Source of the DNA: Corylus avellana
Lineage: Eukaryota > Streptophyta > Magnoliopsida > Fagales > Betulaceae
DNA length: 64,000 bases
Direction of reading: 5' to 3'
Assembly (NCBI RefSeq): GCF_901000735.1
Contig: NC_081541.1
Span: forward strand, 24,801,743-24,865,742
Of this stretch, positions 1 through 12,090 are shown one piece after another. The position numbers were made by a program, and so were the translations under genes. Positions within the stretch are counted from its first letter, which is position 1. The number at the start of each line of letters is the position of its first letter. A model generated the notes under the pieces. That model made no database searches. It was not told the origin of the DNA and worked only from the letters and a program-made list of their open reading frames with translations.

Positions 1-2056
1 TCCTTGCCAATTCATCCTCATAAGCAATTTGAGTAATCTACCACAATGAACCAATATATGATATCAAGACAATAAGAATGAAACCCAACATGATAGAGAA
101 AGAAATACTAAAAATGTGTTTGTTCATGAAACATATTAAAGTAAGAACCTGCTTGGGTGGTTTAACTTTCTTGTACTCTTATCATCCTGCATACACTTAA
201 AAATAAAATTTAGAAAGATATTATTACTCCCTTGCATTGTTTACTCAAAGCTCTTTAACCTTGATAAACATGTCAAGGGAGATTTACTAACTCAAAAGTT
301 CGTGAACCAAAAATTTTGCGAATATCTTAACATAATATAAACCAAATAAAAAGTACCAACAAATATACATTACCAAACAGATCACGATCAGCAAATACTC
401 AAATACACAATAGCAAATAGAAAGTACCAACAACTATCCAAATACATAGTATCAAAAAAATATATCTGAAATAGATGGTATCAAAAAGTACATCATAAAT
501 AAATGGTTATTCCAAAGCTCCCTCAATTGTTGGCTTCACTTGATGCACCTCCAAGCAAGCTCCCTCCAGACCTAAGAAGAATAGAATTTCATATAATGAT
601 TAATAAGCTTTTTAACGATTACTTAGTATGTGTGTTTTGTAAAATTAATGCATAGATATAGTTTCACTAACCCTCCAATACGTGACATTAAGAACTCAAC
701 AGTGGCTTTCAATTTGTTNNNNNNNNNNNNNNNNNNNNNNNNNNNNNNNNNNNNNNNNNNNNNNNNNNNNNNNNNNNNNNNNNNNNNNNNNNNNNNNNNN
801 NNNNNNNNNNNNNNNNNNAATGTTACCATAATTTCCTGTCATTTTGACTTGTTTGGTCATCAAATTTGTTTCTCGAACATAATTTTTTGTTATCCCCTAT
901 TCTTTAGTTGGAAACTTGTGGACCCTGAAAGAAGATTGGCATCCCTCCCAGGTATGCATCTAGTATTGGTGGAAAATTATAAATAATTGGCATAAAAAAA
1001 AACCCTATTAGATTGATCTTTATTCTTAACTGTGCATGCTTCTAGATTCTGTTTGTGATTATAATGTTTAGTCATCCATTCTACACGATTTGATATGTTA
1101 AAAAGTTTAAAATATTCCAGTAATTTGTCAACCAACAAAGCTTGAAGTTTAAATAATTATTAGTTATTGGGTTGGAAAAGTTACCAGGTCTTTGATTTGG
1201 TGAAAGAAGTTTTCAAATAAGGCCAATCATTTTGAGAGTTCTATGGACATTCTTCGCGTCAGAGTCTACAAAAATTTTGCCTTACTGTAGTGTTCCCCTT
1301 TTGCAATACCATGTTTATGCTGTTGAATTTCATCACTTGCATCAAACATTAATTCAGATATTCTAATTCTTGTTCATTTTTGCAGGTTGTTGGTCCTGCT
1401 GCTTCCAGTGCCTTCTCTTCATTTTTCCTGCTTGGAGACACTGCTTTTCTTCCATTTTTACAACTGTCTTAAAATATTCATTTCTTTTCAATGCATATTG
1501 TATTTTATTTGGTTTTGCCCTCTGTGTTATGTTCTTTAATTTATTTGTTTGTTGAGCTTGAAGTGGCGAAAGTTGTGTTTTGAGGTTTTTTTGTATATTA
1601 CAAGTTAATTCACTCGTCAATCAGGAATTTTTGGCTTGTGTGTAATTTTTCCAGCTTTCTGTTGCAATATATTCTTTAACAGTAACTTATAAATGGAGAT
1701 GGTTTCAATGGCATTAAGAGTTTGCAATTTACAGAGTTGTACGTTTAGATATGTATTTACTAAGAATCCATTTGTTCGGAGACAGACGATTGTCTATTAT
1801 TTTTCCCCTTTTTCGTTATGCCCCTTCTGGTTGGTTGGCTGTTTGGCAGGAATTGGAGCTAGCTGAGTGTGGCTATGCTTATTAGTGTTTTCAGATAAGT
1901 TTTTATTTTTATTTTTTATAAAGAGGTAAGAATAGCTTTTCGATGGAGTCCACATTTGAGAATATATATATATATTATTGGTGAGGGTAAACCTACTTAT
2001 TTCGACAAAACACAAAGTACCGAAAATAAGTAATTAAGTAAAAGAGAAAGAGACCA
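1..2056. other. Intergenic, no gene recognised
   Basis: AT-rich DNA with a 100-N gap at 719-818. The open frames here are short, low-complexity and lack recognisable domains or convincing splice structure. I see no gene that I can support. Confidence 0.5.
719..818. other. Assembly gap (100 N)
   Basis: Exactly 100 N, the usual placeholder for a gap of unknown length. Open frames drawn across it are meaningless. Confidence 0.99.
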
Positions 2057-2275
2057 AGTGATTTTTTTGGCCACCGTTAAGCCACCCCGATTTAGTTGGG
2101 ATGTACAGCTATTCTCATTTGGTCCTGGTTACAGCGCGGTCACGTTTGACTTATTGTGGTGGCTACATGACCACTTTTGACTACAAGAGAGGTGGTTGTA
2201 TGACATTTTTACCCTCGTGCCCAACTTTGATTATGTGGTCATGCAATTATCTCTTTTGTGGCTAAAAAAGTCACT
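2057..2275. mobile_element. MITE-like element with terminal inverted repeats
   Basis: The left end reads AGTGATTTTTTTGGCCAC and the right end is GTGGCTAAAAAAGTCACT. Once reverse-complemented the two match at most positions over 18 bases. The body is about 220 bp, with no coding capacity and internal sub-repeats (variants of GTGGTCATG). I could not define a clean target-site duplication, so the superfamily is open. Confidence 0.5.
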
Positions 2276-2379
2276 CTTTTTTCTTAAATAAAAAAAAAAA
2301 ATCTAGTTTTTTGATATTTTAAAATAATTAGTTGGCCTCTACATGAATAAGGTTTTCCTCTAAACTCCCGGTCTATAAA

Positions 2380-3000
2380 AATGATATGCCACTTTGCATT
2401 TGAGAAACACATTCTTTTATAATTGCAAAGACAAAGTTGAAAGTTTTTTAATTAAAAAGTCATGTGGTTGGAGCAAATGCTTTCACTCGAGTGACCTTCA
2501 ACTTAAGGCCGATTGATCTCTCAAGTACTTGCTGAATCACAAGTACCATCTCCTTGAACATTCTTTCTCCACTCAAAATTTTCCATGAAGCTTTTGGAAA
2601 TATGATATACATCAATTGTGGACTTAGATTAGGCTTGGGATGCATCTCCTTGTGCTTTGTGAGTCTCCAAAACTCCATGATATGGATCATCGGTCCGATG
2701 AAATATAGGCCGTGCCATCGGCCCTCTAAGTTAAAATATAAGATAACCCATCAATTCTGTAAGTTAGACTATCAATCCTTTATGATAAAGTGTAGCCTGA
2801 GTGGTAGAGATCGTATGACTCTTTTTTCCCTGACATCTTTTTCCCAAAATGTCAACGAAAACAATTGGCCCCCAACAATAGGGCACTTTGAAAATCCAAA
2901 TGCCTTCAATTGGTTTTAAAATGAAAAAGGAAGAAGACAAATAGTAAAAGATCAAGTATTTGATCCCTTATTAGTTCCAACAGATTACACAAACATAGAA
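2380..3000 (-). repeat. PCR-gene downstream segment, inverted copy of 63400-63960
   Basis: Read in reverse complement, this segment matches 63400-63960 along most of its length, for example the stretch AATCTGTTGGAACTAATAAG and a later one encoding GVKAFAPTT-like residues. A weaker match lies at 23510-23760. It sits just 3' of PCR gene A here, 3' of PCR fragment D at the other end, and 3' of gene B. It is therefore part of the duplicated PCR unit. A 76-residue open frame (2460-2690, minus) may be a decayed exon; I do not recognise it. Confidence 0.7.
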
Positions 3001-3247
3001 ATACTTACAACATTAATTATTACAAGCTATAGCGTACGCCTTGCTTATTATTCTGCATTATAGGCAGCAAACGACACAAAAGAGGCCAGCCACGACACCG
3101 TGGGCTTTTACAACAAACCAAACCCAACAAGGTACGACATACATAGGTACCTATTATTCAACAATATAAGCTACCAAACGACAACACTCCCCCATGCATG
3201 CATGCAGATTTGCTTTAATTCAGACCTTCCCACTATACAACAACACT

Positions 3248-5054
3248 CTACCGCTTCATCGCTCCTTCAACAACTGGAGCCATCGCCACTCCTTGATTGT
3301 GCATGTGCGTGTTCCCAGCCCATCCTATGCATATATCAAACAAAACCAATCAGAATGCTACACACGCTCTCCACTGCATATAATAGCGAATATAGATTTT
3401 AAAATTCTCTTAAAATTTAGGTTTTTATAAGTTCAATTATCAAAAAAATGTATTTTTTTCCCTAAGTATTTTTTTTTTTTTACAATTTTGTCCCTCATAG
3501 CAAATTTTTTGGTTCGCCTTAGAGTCTGTTTGGGTGTGGGTTTGAAGGACCTAAAAGTACGTTTAACACTAAAAAAATACATTTGAAAAAAAATTACCTG
3601 TTTGGTAAAAAATTATTAGTTATTTTAAGGGTCAAAAAGCTGAAAAATGGCTAAAACACATTTTTGGCAAAGCTTAAAATGAAGCTTTTGTCAAAAAACA
3701 CATTTTATCTTAAAAGTTATATTTCTTAAACGCAATCCCAAACATGTTCTTAAGCCTACACTTCTTGACGCTGTTGTGAAAATCACCAATTCATTTTGAA
3801 TGGATCAGTATTATTGGAGTTTGGATCCAATAATAATTTTTGCTATTACATCAAGAAGCATGTACTTGGAAGTATGAGAGTAAGAGTACTGATAACCCAT
3901 TAAAGTAAACATTTAGTTTCAAGTAGTTATTGATAGAGAAGTATTTTACCGACGGACACATCAAAACCACGGTTTTTGAGCTCACGATACTCTTGGCACA
4001 AGGCACAATGAAAGCAGAAAAAATGAACACAGCAATCCCAACATGGGCTCTCCTTCAACATATATTGTCTTCGCAGTTTAGATCGATAATAGCACGAGTA
4101 ATAGAAACCACAACCAGTGAAAGCACTGAGCAAGTAAAGCAGGGCCGCATTTGCACCGCAAGCTGAAAATTTCCTCAAATAGCACATCCATGTTAAAAAA
4201 GTCAATATATATATATATATGAAAACTATATGACCATTGTGATACAATTGGCAGTTTAACATGGTATTAGAGCCAAAAGTCATTAGATCGAACCTTGATT
4301 CCGTTCAATCACCTCCCATTTAAATTAAATATTTCATATGTTGGACAACTGGTAATTTAACAAAAATGATGTGGCAGTGCAAATAAATCATTGATTTTAC
4401 CTTTTTACAAGTTCTTGTTCATTCAACGGCTGATTTGTATTGTCATCTCTTTTCAATTATATAACAATCGTATAACAGTATTTTAAAGAGCATTACACAG
4501 AGTTTTTTGTCCTACTTACAGGATGATCCTCTATCTACAATCTCGGAGACTTGCCCGAAAGTAATACATGGACACCAAAATGTCAAGCAACCTGCGACAG
4601 GATTAGCATATTAATTAGTTTTAAACCCCAAATATTACACAAGGATTTTCTTTCTAGATCATGGAAAAGAATTTGTTAGTAATTAGTTAGTTAGTTTTTT
4701 TTTTTCAATAAACAAGATATTTGGGGCTTTGCCCTAATTAGGTCTTTGAGACATCATGTAAAGCGCCCCACCTACATGGCCGGTCAAGTTATAATGCTTT
4801 GGCATTCGCCCACGATCATGGCCCTAAGAAATTAGTTGTACTCAAGGCGGATCGAGGGTTGAACTATGTAACTTACCACTCGAGTTAATCCCTTGGGTGA
4901 AGAAAAGAAGTTTTAACATTGCTTAATGCAGAACATAATCTCTTCTTCAAGTAAGATTAAAAAAAGAAAGGAGAAGGAATTTACAGCTACGCATGTCAGA
5001 GAAGCAGCTCCAGAGGCCGGTTGACCAAGGACCTTCATCCTTTGGTTGAACCAT
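3248..5054 (-). CDS. PLAC8 / plant cadmium resistance (PCR)-like protein, gene A
   Basis: Four exons on the minus strand: 4985-5054, 4520-4591, 3950-4162 and 3248-3324. All junctions are GT-AG and phases agree, giving 143 residues and a TAG stop. The product is a small cysteine-rich membrane protein of the PLAC8 family, as in PCR and FW2.2/CNR proteins; known members act in divalent-metal efflux or organ-size control at the plasma membrane. Visible hallmarks are the exon-2 motif CCLTFWCPC, a hydrophobic stretch beginning [11 protein letters not shown], and the exon-3 cysteine/histidine block [19 protein letters not shown]. The C-terminus ends [13 protein letters not shown], typical of the family. 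The length is normal. A TATA-like TATATA lies about 115 bp upstream (5171-5180). The exact substrate cannot be told from sequence. Confidence 0.9.
3522..3749. mobile_element. Tourist/PIF-Harbinger-like MITE in intron 3 of PCR gene A
   Basis: The ends are GAGTCTGTTTGGG and, in reverse complement, GAACATGTTTGGG. TTA is present on both sides (3519-3521 and 3750-3752), matching the 3-bp TTA duplication of PIF/Harbinger MITEs. About 228 bp, non-coding, inside the third intron of gene A. Confidence 0.65.
4230..4370 (+). mobile_element. Possible TRIM/LTR relic in intron 2 of PCR gene A
   Basis: TGGTATTAGAGCC at about 4261 resembles a primer-binding site for initiator methionine tRNA. It follows the bases TTGGCAGTTTAACA, and a similar stretch (ACTGGTAATTTAACA) recurs about 100 bp later. 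That spacing suits a very small LTR element, but the repeats are short and degraded. Confidence 0.3.
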
Positions 5055-5139
5055 TTTGGAGGCAGCAGCAACCTTATTTCAATGAGCTCAGGTTTGCACA
5101 AAAATGGGAGAAAACCAGAGAGGAGAGAGGAGAAAGCTT

Positions 5140-5182
5140 TGCATGGAGAGCTAGATCTGATTATTCAGATTGTATATATAGA
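5140..5182 (-). promoter_or_regulatory. Core promoter of PCR gene A
   Basis: In reverse complement the region reads TATATACAATCTGAATAATC upstream of the gene A start. Nearly the same block occurs at the same place upstream of copies B (22079-22109) and C (25936-25970). A TATA box about 115 bp before the ATG is plausible for a short 5' UTR. The AATAATCAG part is conserved in all three copies and may be functional or simply recently duplicated. Confidence 0.6.
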
Positions 5183-5938
5183 GAGAGAGGGGAGAGTGAA
5201 AAAAGTGGGCATGTGAGCACGTTTTCCTCTGTTCACACAGGCTAGCTACTTTGTGGCTACTTGATCATGGAGAAGTTAAGATACCTTATAATTATTCAAA
5301 AGTGCCATTTCGGGGGTCAATGACTCAATGGATGGTTGGGATTGGGTGATGGTATATATATAAAATCATTTTATGGCATTCGAAATTGCACATCGCAAAG
5401 CATATTTTAAGAGCCATCCAAGTAAGCAGAGTTGCATTGTTGAACCTCAACAATCTGTTTTCTCTTATTTGTATTGAAAGCATATGAACGCAAGAAAAAT
5501 ATATATTCTATATTATATATTATAAGCTTACTAAAAGACTCTCCAAATGTCAATCTCCTTTAGCAATTTAGCAATTTTGTTCCAAATTGTGCGTCTATAG
5601 CCAATGTTGCAATCAGACTGGGGAGTGTAGTAATTGGATTCTGAGTTGGACCGCACATTAGAGAATAGTTGCAATGATTCAACCTGGCATGCATGGGACA
5701 AGAAACAAATGAGAGATTAGAAGCACTAAGAAGGAAAGGGGGGCCAAGGACAATGAAAAATCATTGAAAAGAAAAGAACCAGATGGCTTTATTTATATAT
5801 ATGGAAGGAAGGAGATGCTTTTGCCTCCCCACAATGCAAAACGAAAGGACACCATACATCTCCCAGCTGGTCCAATGCATGCATCATGCATACGTAACGT
5901 ACGTTCACCTCCCTGGTCCCTGCCGCTGAATACGTACG

Positions 5939-5980
<42 letters not shown>

Positions 5981-6700
5981 TCAGGAAAGGTTGTAAGGAA
6001 GCTATCTTTCCCACTCTTAATCTAAAAGAAAGAAAGAGTTGTGAGTCCTAAAGAAAAACAAAAAAAAATCAGAAAATGGGTGAACTCTCTAATAATTTAC
6101 ACAAAATAAAAACAACAGTGTGAAAATACAAATAAATAGTAGAAAATTGGACAAGTAAGTGTCTCATTCCTCTCAATATGGCCACATATATAGCGGTAAC
6201 AAAAGCACAAAGGGACACAGATTAAGGTGAACCTATCTGAACCCGTACTTGAAAACAACAATAGCCAAAATCGGAAGAAATACTGTTAGAATCTGAATCA
6301 GAGACTGTAGAAGAGGGAGGCACAACACAAATTCAACTACAAGTCTCCACAAAGAAATCAAAACACTGAAAATCAGGGAGATAGTAACCCACACAACACA
6401 AAAAGAACAACAAAATACAAAGAAAGTTGCGAAAATACATAAGAAATACAACATGAAAGCAACAAAAAATCAGTGGACAGTAGCGATGATCGGGGCATGG
6501 AGGTTGCATGGGATATACGCGCCGGCGAGTGAGATCCACGCGTTGGCATGTGGTGGTCGAATTGGGGTGTAGAGGGCTGGATTCGGAAGTTGGGAGGCAT
6601 TGGAGCATGGTGGACTGCGTGTAGGGGCGAAACTAACAGAAAATAGTAGATTTAGTTTTGAAAAAACTAGATCTAAAAACCCAACCAATTTTGAGGTAGA
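5183..6700. other. Upstream region of PCR gene A
   Basis: Contains a (TA)n tract at 5941-5977 and blocks shared in inverted orientation with the upstream DNA of copies B and C. For example, 5620-5680 corresponds to the reverse complement of 21600-21660, and 5810-5890 to part of 25800-25890. No gene is supported. The open frames at 6233-6712 (minus) have no recognisable domain. Confidence 0.5.
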
Positions 6701-6707
6701 GGTGAGC

Positions 6708-6963
6708 AACAAAAGTTTAAGTTAATAGAAAGAGATAAATTAAACATCAAATACTTTAACACTCCATCTCATGAGTGGATTCAAATTTCCTTTTAATAGG
6801 TGAAACCCAACACGTTGAATATTTTTAATTTAATGGGGGTTGAATGATAAAGTCAATGTTCAAACTCAAAACCTTTGGCTTTATTACTAAGTTAAATAAT
6901 TATTTATAAGTTTAAACTGATAGGAAGATGTAAATTTAATCATTTAATCAAATGTTTTAACAC
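6708..6963 (-). mobile_element. Degenerate TRIM (tiny LTR retrotransposon) related to 22894-23175
   Basis: The interior CACTCCATCTCATGAGTGG followed by an AATAGGTGAAACCCAACAC block matches the interior of the better-preserved element at 22894-23175. The terminal stretches (6708-6762 and 6893-6963) resemble each other and its LTRs. No coding capacity. Confidence 0.5.
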
Positions 6964-7474
6964 ACAGCACACAGTGCACGGACGGACGGAGGCGGTACAG
7001 AGACTGAGTGGAGAGTATGAAGGAGGCCTCCGAGCTCCTCGTCTAGTAGGAAAGCACAACACAAAAACCCCCACCAAAAAAAAAAAAAAAAAGGACAATA
7101 AGAACAAGAAAAATGAACTAGAGAAGAGGGAGGATATTGGAGAAACCTCACAAAGGAAGTGGCAGGCTACTCTCACCAAAGAGAGAAGAGAATTAAACCC
7201 AAGGTTTTCCAGAGACAGAACAAAATTGTTGTTAATCTCTTTTTTCTTACCTAAAAAAGTTTCTTTAGCCTTCGTGAAATTTGTATTGTACGTACTCATC
7301 AAGTAATGGCCATTGATTAATGGTGCTTTCTGTTAACCAACATGATAAGATATACTTTCCCACATCTGTTTCTGATTCAAATTTAAATTCAAGTTCACAT
7401 ATATCTACAAAGTTATCCACACAGCAACAGCAAGCTAATTCAAGTTTCCCACCAACGTACTGTAGCTTCATCAA
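6964..7474. other. No gene recognised
   Basis: Purine-rich DNA with an A tract near 7077-7092. Both strands have open frames, but they are low-complexity (K/E-rich or F/L-rich mirror frames) and show no domain. Confidence 0.4.
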
Positions 7475-7825
7475 GATAGGATATGCTTTGTTATCTCATA
7501 TTTTGAATTATAAACTGAGTCTTGGATTACTATCCAAACTGTCAATTGTACATCTATATATCAATACAACACCCACGGTTTGGCTAAGTTAGCCAATCGC
7601 ATTAAATCTTTCATGGTATCATAGCGGCGATGAATTATATCATGCAAATCAAAAAAATCTGAAAAAGCTTTGGAAATAAATTCACCTCCACTATCTGATT
7701 GAAATTGTTTTATTCGATGAGAAAGTTGATTCTCTACAAGAGACTTAGACTTTACAAAAGAGATAAAAACATCAGAATTTCTGAGATAATGGATAGACCC
7801 AACAAAAACGACTAAAGTCATTTAT
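7475..7825 (-). pseudogene. Ty1/copia integrase relic
   Basis: The minus frame at 7561-7821 contains FVKSKSLVENQLSHRIKQFQ followed by SDSGGEFISKAFSDFF, the integrase-core region of plant copia polyproteins (the SDxGGEF stretch carries the second catalytic aspartate). Homology fades at both ends: upstream residues do not continue the integrase and the frame ends after HDIIHRRYDTM. No LTRs found nearby. This is an isolated dead fragment. Confidence 0.75.
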
Positions 7826-8032
7826 GAAAACTACATAATAACAAGGGAAATCATATATAAAATCCTTAGGTCAACGCGCTTTTTTTAAAAACTCCTTGGG
7901 TATTTTTTTTCGGAAATTTAATCCCTGGGTCACTCGAGACTACTTAAAAACTCCCTACCGTTAATTTTTGTTAACTTCCGTTATTTGAGTTAAACGCACC
8001 GTTTTACTTAAGTCCACCTCAGTAGAATTTTG

Positions 8033-8101
8033 TATCCTACGTGTTCACATTGGACACGTAGGATATAAAACTCACCGTTTTGGACCATCCAAAACGGTGA
8101 G
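8033..8101. repeat. Two adjacent perfect hairpins
   Basis: TCCTACGTGT is followed by its inverse ACACGTAGGA after a 9-base loop (about 8034-8062). CACCGTTTTGGA is then followed by TCCAAAACGGTG after a 3-base loop (about 8074-8100). They lie upstream of the GRF zinc-finger pseudogene in a block of short inverted motifs. They could be the edge of a transposable element or a silencing/regulatory structure; no function can be assigned. Confidence 0.5.
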
Positions 8102-9427
8102 TTTGGGTTAAACTTGAGGGCTTCTTTTTTGAAATCCTCAAGTTTCATACGGTCAAAATACAAGCCTCCCGATACACCTCAAGCGGCAACCCACCGACGC
8201 AGACGCCACCGACGCAGACCCCGCCGGCGACAGAACCCACCGGAGATAGAACCCACCGGCGACAGAGGCCACCGGCGACAGTACCCACCGGTTAAATCAC
8301 CCATTCCGGCGTCAGTTTTCCGGCTAGGTTTCCGTCAAATCACAATATTTTGAATCGGAAAAATCTGGTTTCGACGAAGGTATTTTCCGAAATTTCTTTG
8401 TGGGTTTTGTTGATTGACTGAAATGGAAGCCTTTAATAGTTGTTTTTTGAATTTTTTTGTTGTGTTGGAAGCTTTTGGTTGAAACCTCATCCCCAACCTG
8501 TTGTTTGTCCAACATCTGTCGAATATTGCGATTTTGAGCCAATATTATTGTTGATTGGCAGTGGGTGTGGTCCACCTTGGTTGTGGTCCTGGAATGAGAC
8601 AGTTGTTTTTTCGTGTGAACTGGCAAGTTGGTCAAGGGGGATTTTTTCATCTGTATAACTATTTATTTGATTTTTTTGCTTCTCTACTCAAATGGTGGAT
8701 TGTCGAGGACATGAAAATAGGAATTCTTTGTGCATAGTTTACGCCAGCATCATCATGCTACAATTGAACAGTATTTTTTGAAATTTTGGTTTTTTTTTTT
8801 TTTTACCTAATAGTTCATGCCATACTTTTCTATGCATGTATTTGTTTTTAGGCCCTCCAATATTTTTGCCACCTTTTTAGTTGATAAGAAGAAAGGTCAA
8901 TTACTGGAAGAAATGTTAATCATATTAGTATTAACATTTGGAAGAAAAGTATTTTTCAATGGAGAAAAAAGTGGTATTATTGTTGGGATATGATAGATTG
9001 TGGTTGGTTGGGTTTTGATGACTTCGTAAATTTTTTTAGGGAAGTTTCATCATTCTACAATTGAGCAGTATTATATACGTGGTTGGATGTTACGGCTAAT
9101 TTTTTTTTATTGCATGTTTGATTACACTGCATATTTGCATGTTTGTAGGGAGCCGCCTATGCTCATATACCATCTCCAGCTACTACACTAACAACTTAGT
9201 ATTGTTTAGATTACAAATTGAGCAGTACTATTTCTGCAGGGGAATCACATTTTAAACAATGTGATTATCTTTTGTTTAGGGTTTATGGTACATTTTTTTC
9301 CCCAGTATTGTTTAGATTACAAATTGAAGTGAGAATAATTTTTTGGGAAGCTTGATTTTATTTTTCTTTTATGATCTTGATTATTCTCTCACATGTCAGT
9401 TATATATTGTTAGGTTCATATTATAAG

Positions 9428-10031
9428 ATGAACAGGAAGAAGAAAGATTTCGGGATAGGATACAATGAAAGCGAATTCTACGATGGGAAGATGAAAAAGG
9501 TTTGTGAATTTTATTTAGTGAAACCCATTAGGGAACTGTGATTACTTCTAATAATTGTGGGTTTTACTGTAAAATGAACAGTCAATGTCGTCGGCATCTA
9601 TAACATCATCGGTGAAAGATGATATGGAACCTGTGCAGTGTAGGTGCGGACTTACAAGCCCAATTATAACATCCACTACTATAAAAAATCCTGGGAGGCG
9701 ATTCTATGGGTGTGCTATGTATGACCGTAAAAAGGTATTTGAATTTGGATAATTTGGTTTTAACAAATAGTTATTACTTCGTACTTGTTCGTAATTATCA
9801 GATTTTTTTGTGTAATTACAGAAAGTTGGCCAATGTCGTTTTTTCTAATGGTATGACGAAGAAACTTGTGCTCGCGGAAGGGAGGTCCTACCTGCGTTGT
9901 ATAAACAAGTTCATTCCCTGAAATGTGAAGTGTCATTACTTAGGGGACAACTAAAGATCCAAACATATTTGTTGGTTTTTTTGTTGGTGATTTGTGTACT
10001 GTTGATTTGTCTAAGGTTGATGGGGCATTGA
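9428..10031 (+). pseudogene. GRF-type zinc-finger protein pseudogene
   Basis: Three exons: 9428-9499, 9582-9734 and 9822-10031, with GT-AG borders. Exon 2 encodes VQCRCGLTSPI and PGRRFYGCAMYD, and exon 3 GQCRFF then WYDEETCARG, together a GRF zinc finger (Zn ligands in CRCG, YGC and GQC). A coiled stretch and a hydrophobic C-terminal helix (TYLLVFLLVICVLLICL) follow, the usual architecture of the short plant GRF/transmembrane proteins found in many copies near transposons. A TAA (about 9849) falls between FF and WYDEE, inside the finger, so the product is truncated. A GC-rich leader lies at 8150-8350. It faces the MULE transposase gene tail to tail. Confidence 0.75.
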
Positions 10032-10581
10032 GGCATGAGAATGAGGCAATTAGATTATTATCAGTGGAATAGACTATCTATTTTGTTGTTGTCAAGGATA
10101 TTGTTTACTGAGCTATGTTGTCCACGTGGATATATGGTTATGGCTTCTATGTAACAATTATGTAAAAATCCAGACGTAATTATCAGGTTGGCTGATTACT
10201 TTTTTGGAACAACTATTTTCATGCATTAGTTTTATTTGTATGCGGCGATTTATGATTATTTGTATGTTGCTCTTAAGTCTGAAATATTGAACCCTACAGT
10301 AGAATTTGCAGACAGAATTAATTTTATCCGTCCACTAATACAATCTGGAATTAGTAATTGCCATGACGAAATTCCAAAATATAATTCAATATACAACAGT
10401 GCACGTTTAATGCTTCATGAACAACATTGAATTTTACAAGCACATAAAGTCCCAAAATGAATCCCCCAATTGTTTTTTATATTACAAACATAAAACAAAA
10501 AAAGCCGACATATCACTTGATTATGAAATAGGTATACGGGAAAAAGGCAAAATCAAGAGATCTTGTAAGTGATAAATGTGA
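10032..10581. other. Convergent spacer between GRF pseudogene and MULE gene
   Basis: Holds the 3' flank of the GRF pseudogene and, from the other side, the region beyond the MULE stop codon at 10582. An open frame at 10236-10430 has no recognisable domain. Nothing else is supported. Confidence 0.4.
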
Positions 10582-10839
10582 TCATTGTGTGGCACCACTT
10601 CCTCGGCTTCTTAGTACACGTGTAGCCCTACGTGTACTACCATGATGTGATGATTCCGCTGCTGCTTCCGCCTGTGGTTCATGTTGGGATTCAAAGAATG
10701 CGTTAACAAAAATAATAATTAAGACAAATTAAAAAAAAAAAAAAAACCGGAAATCATTGTGAATATTACAAATTAAGCACAAGTATATGAGTTTTTTAAG
10801 TGCAAAAAAAAACCGCAGACTAATTTACTAAATTACAAC

Positions 10840-12090
10840 ACCAATTTCAGCAAACTTTTAGATACTAGGGGGCAGCTATGGAATCATCGGGAAATAAGAG
10901 TTTTCTTAATAAAAAAAAAAAAAAAACTTGAATTTTACCTGTGACTGAGTAGCCCTACGTGTACGTACACTTGGCTGTGATGACCCGGGGGCTTCTACCT
11001 CTGCCTGTCGTTCATGTTGGGATCCAAAAAATGCGTTAAAAAAAAAAAAGGGGGGGAGTTTTCTTAATCACAAAAAAACTTGGATTTTACCTGTGACTGA
11101 GTAGCCCTACGTGTACGTACACTTGGCTGTGATGACCCGGGGGCCTCTACCTCTGCCTGTCGTTCATGTTGGGATCCAAAAAATGCGTTAAAAAAAAGGA
11201 AAAGATTATGAAGCATTTCCAAATAATTATTATATTACTTCTACAAACACTTCTTTAAATAGACAATTTTCTAATAGAAATCAAAGATTAAAGCACCCTC
11301 CTTAACCTTAAACTTAAAGCACCCTCCCAAACTTCCAGCTTAGAGTTAGCTCCCATTACTTATTGATTATATTTTTTTGATAACTAGAGTTAGCTTCTAT
11401 TATAGTATCATCAATGTTTTCTGAAAAAATGCATACACCATCGGACCTTATCCTAAATAGCTATACTGAGTTCATCCATTACATAAGCAAAGACAAAATC
11501 ACATCTCAATAACCAGTTTCTATTATAGTAAACTTAGCTTTTTTTTATAACAAGGATTATTGCTGGAGATGCAGAGCAAAATTAAAAGTTACAAGCCAAC
11601 AACAGGACAAACCAATATTAAGTTATACCTTTTGGTTTTTCCTCATTTTAGAATGACAAGTAATATATATATTTTTCATTTTTTTGACAGCCGTAGAATT
11701 GAAGAACTTGGTGACAATATTGGGAATTAATGATGTGGGACACTTGTATGGTGATGACTTAGGACAATCCATTGGTCGCCACATACACTTTACAATGCTG
11801 TAGCTCAAAGCAGCTTATTGAATGCACTTCACACTAACCCAAATTCGAGCTTAATTTAATTGAAATATACCATAATCTCAACCAGAATTGTGAATAGTAC
11901 CCACCACCAATTTTAGCAAACTTTCATATATTAGTGAGCAGCTATGGAATCATCGGGAAATAAGAGTTTTCTTAATAAAAAAAAAAAACTTGAATTTTAC
12001 CTGTGACTGAGTAGCCCTACGTGTACGTACACTTGGCTGTGATGGTCCGTGGGCTTCTGCTTCTGGGTGGGGTTGAGCTTGTGATCCCTA
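10840..12090 (-). repeat. Duplicated exon-intron units in the MULE 3' end
   Basis: The block 10939-11023 recurs at 11091-11175 (152-bp offset) and again, with its upstream intron from about 10845, at 11905-12087. Each unit encodes a version of QPSVRTRRATQSQ followed by a GT donor. The preceding large exon ends ATQAQ before a GT donor, suggesting the repeats arose from that exon's end. Confidence 0.8.

Noticed and set aside
623..986. Open frames on both strands around 719-818
   Set aside because: They run through a 100-N gap and have no domain.
2460..2690. 76-residue frame as a conserved small gene
   Set aside because: Shared with 63640-63960, but the partner copy does not keep the frame, so it looks like duplicated non-coding DNA or a dead exon.
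5941..5977. Alternating TA tract as regulatory site
   Set aside because: Simple microsatellite; similar tracts occur at 22783-22825 and 26153-26192 without consistent position relative to genes.
6940..7306. Overlapping 110-120 residue frames on both strands
   Set aside because: Low-complexity, arising from an A tract and purine-rich DNA; no start context, domain or splice support.
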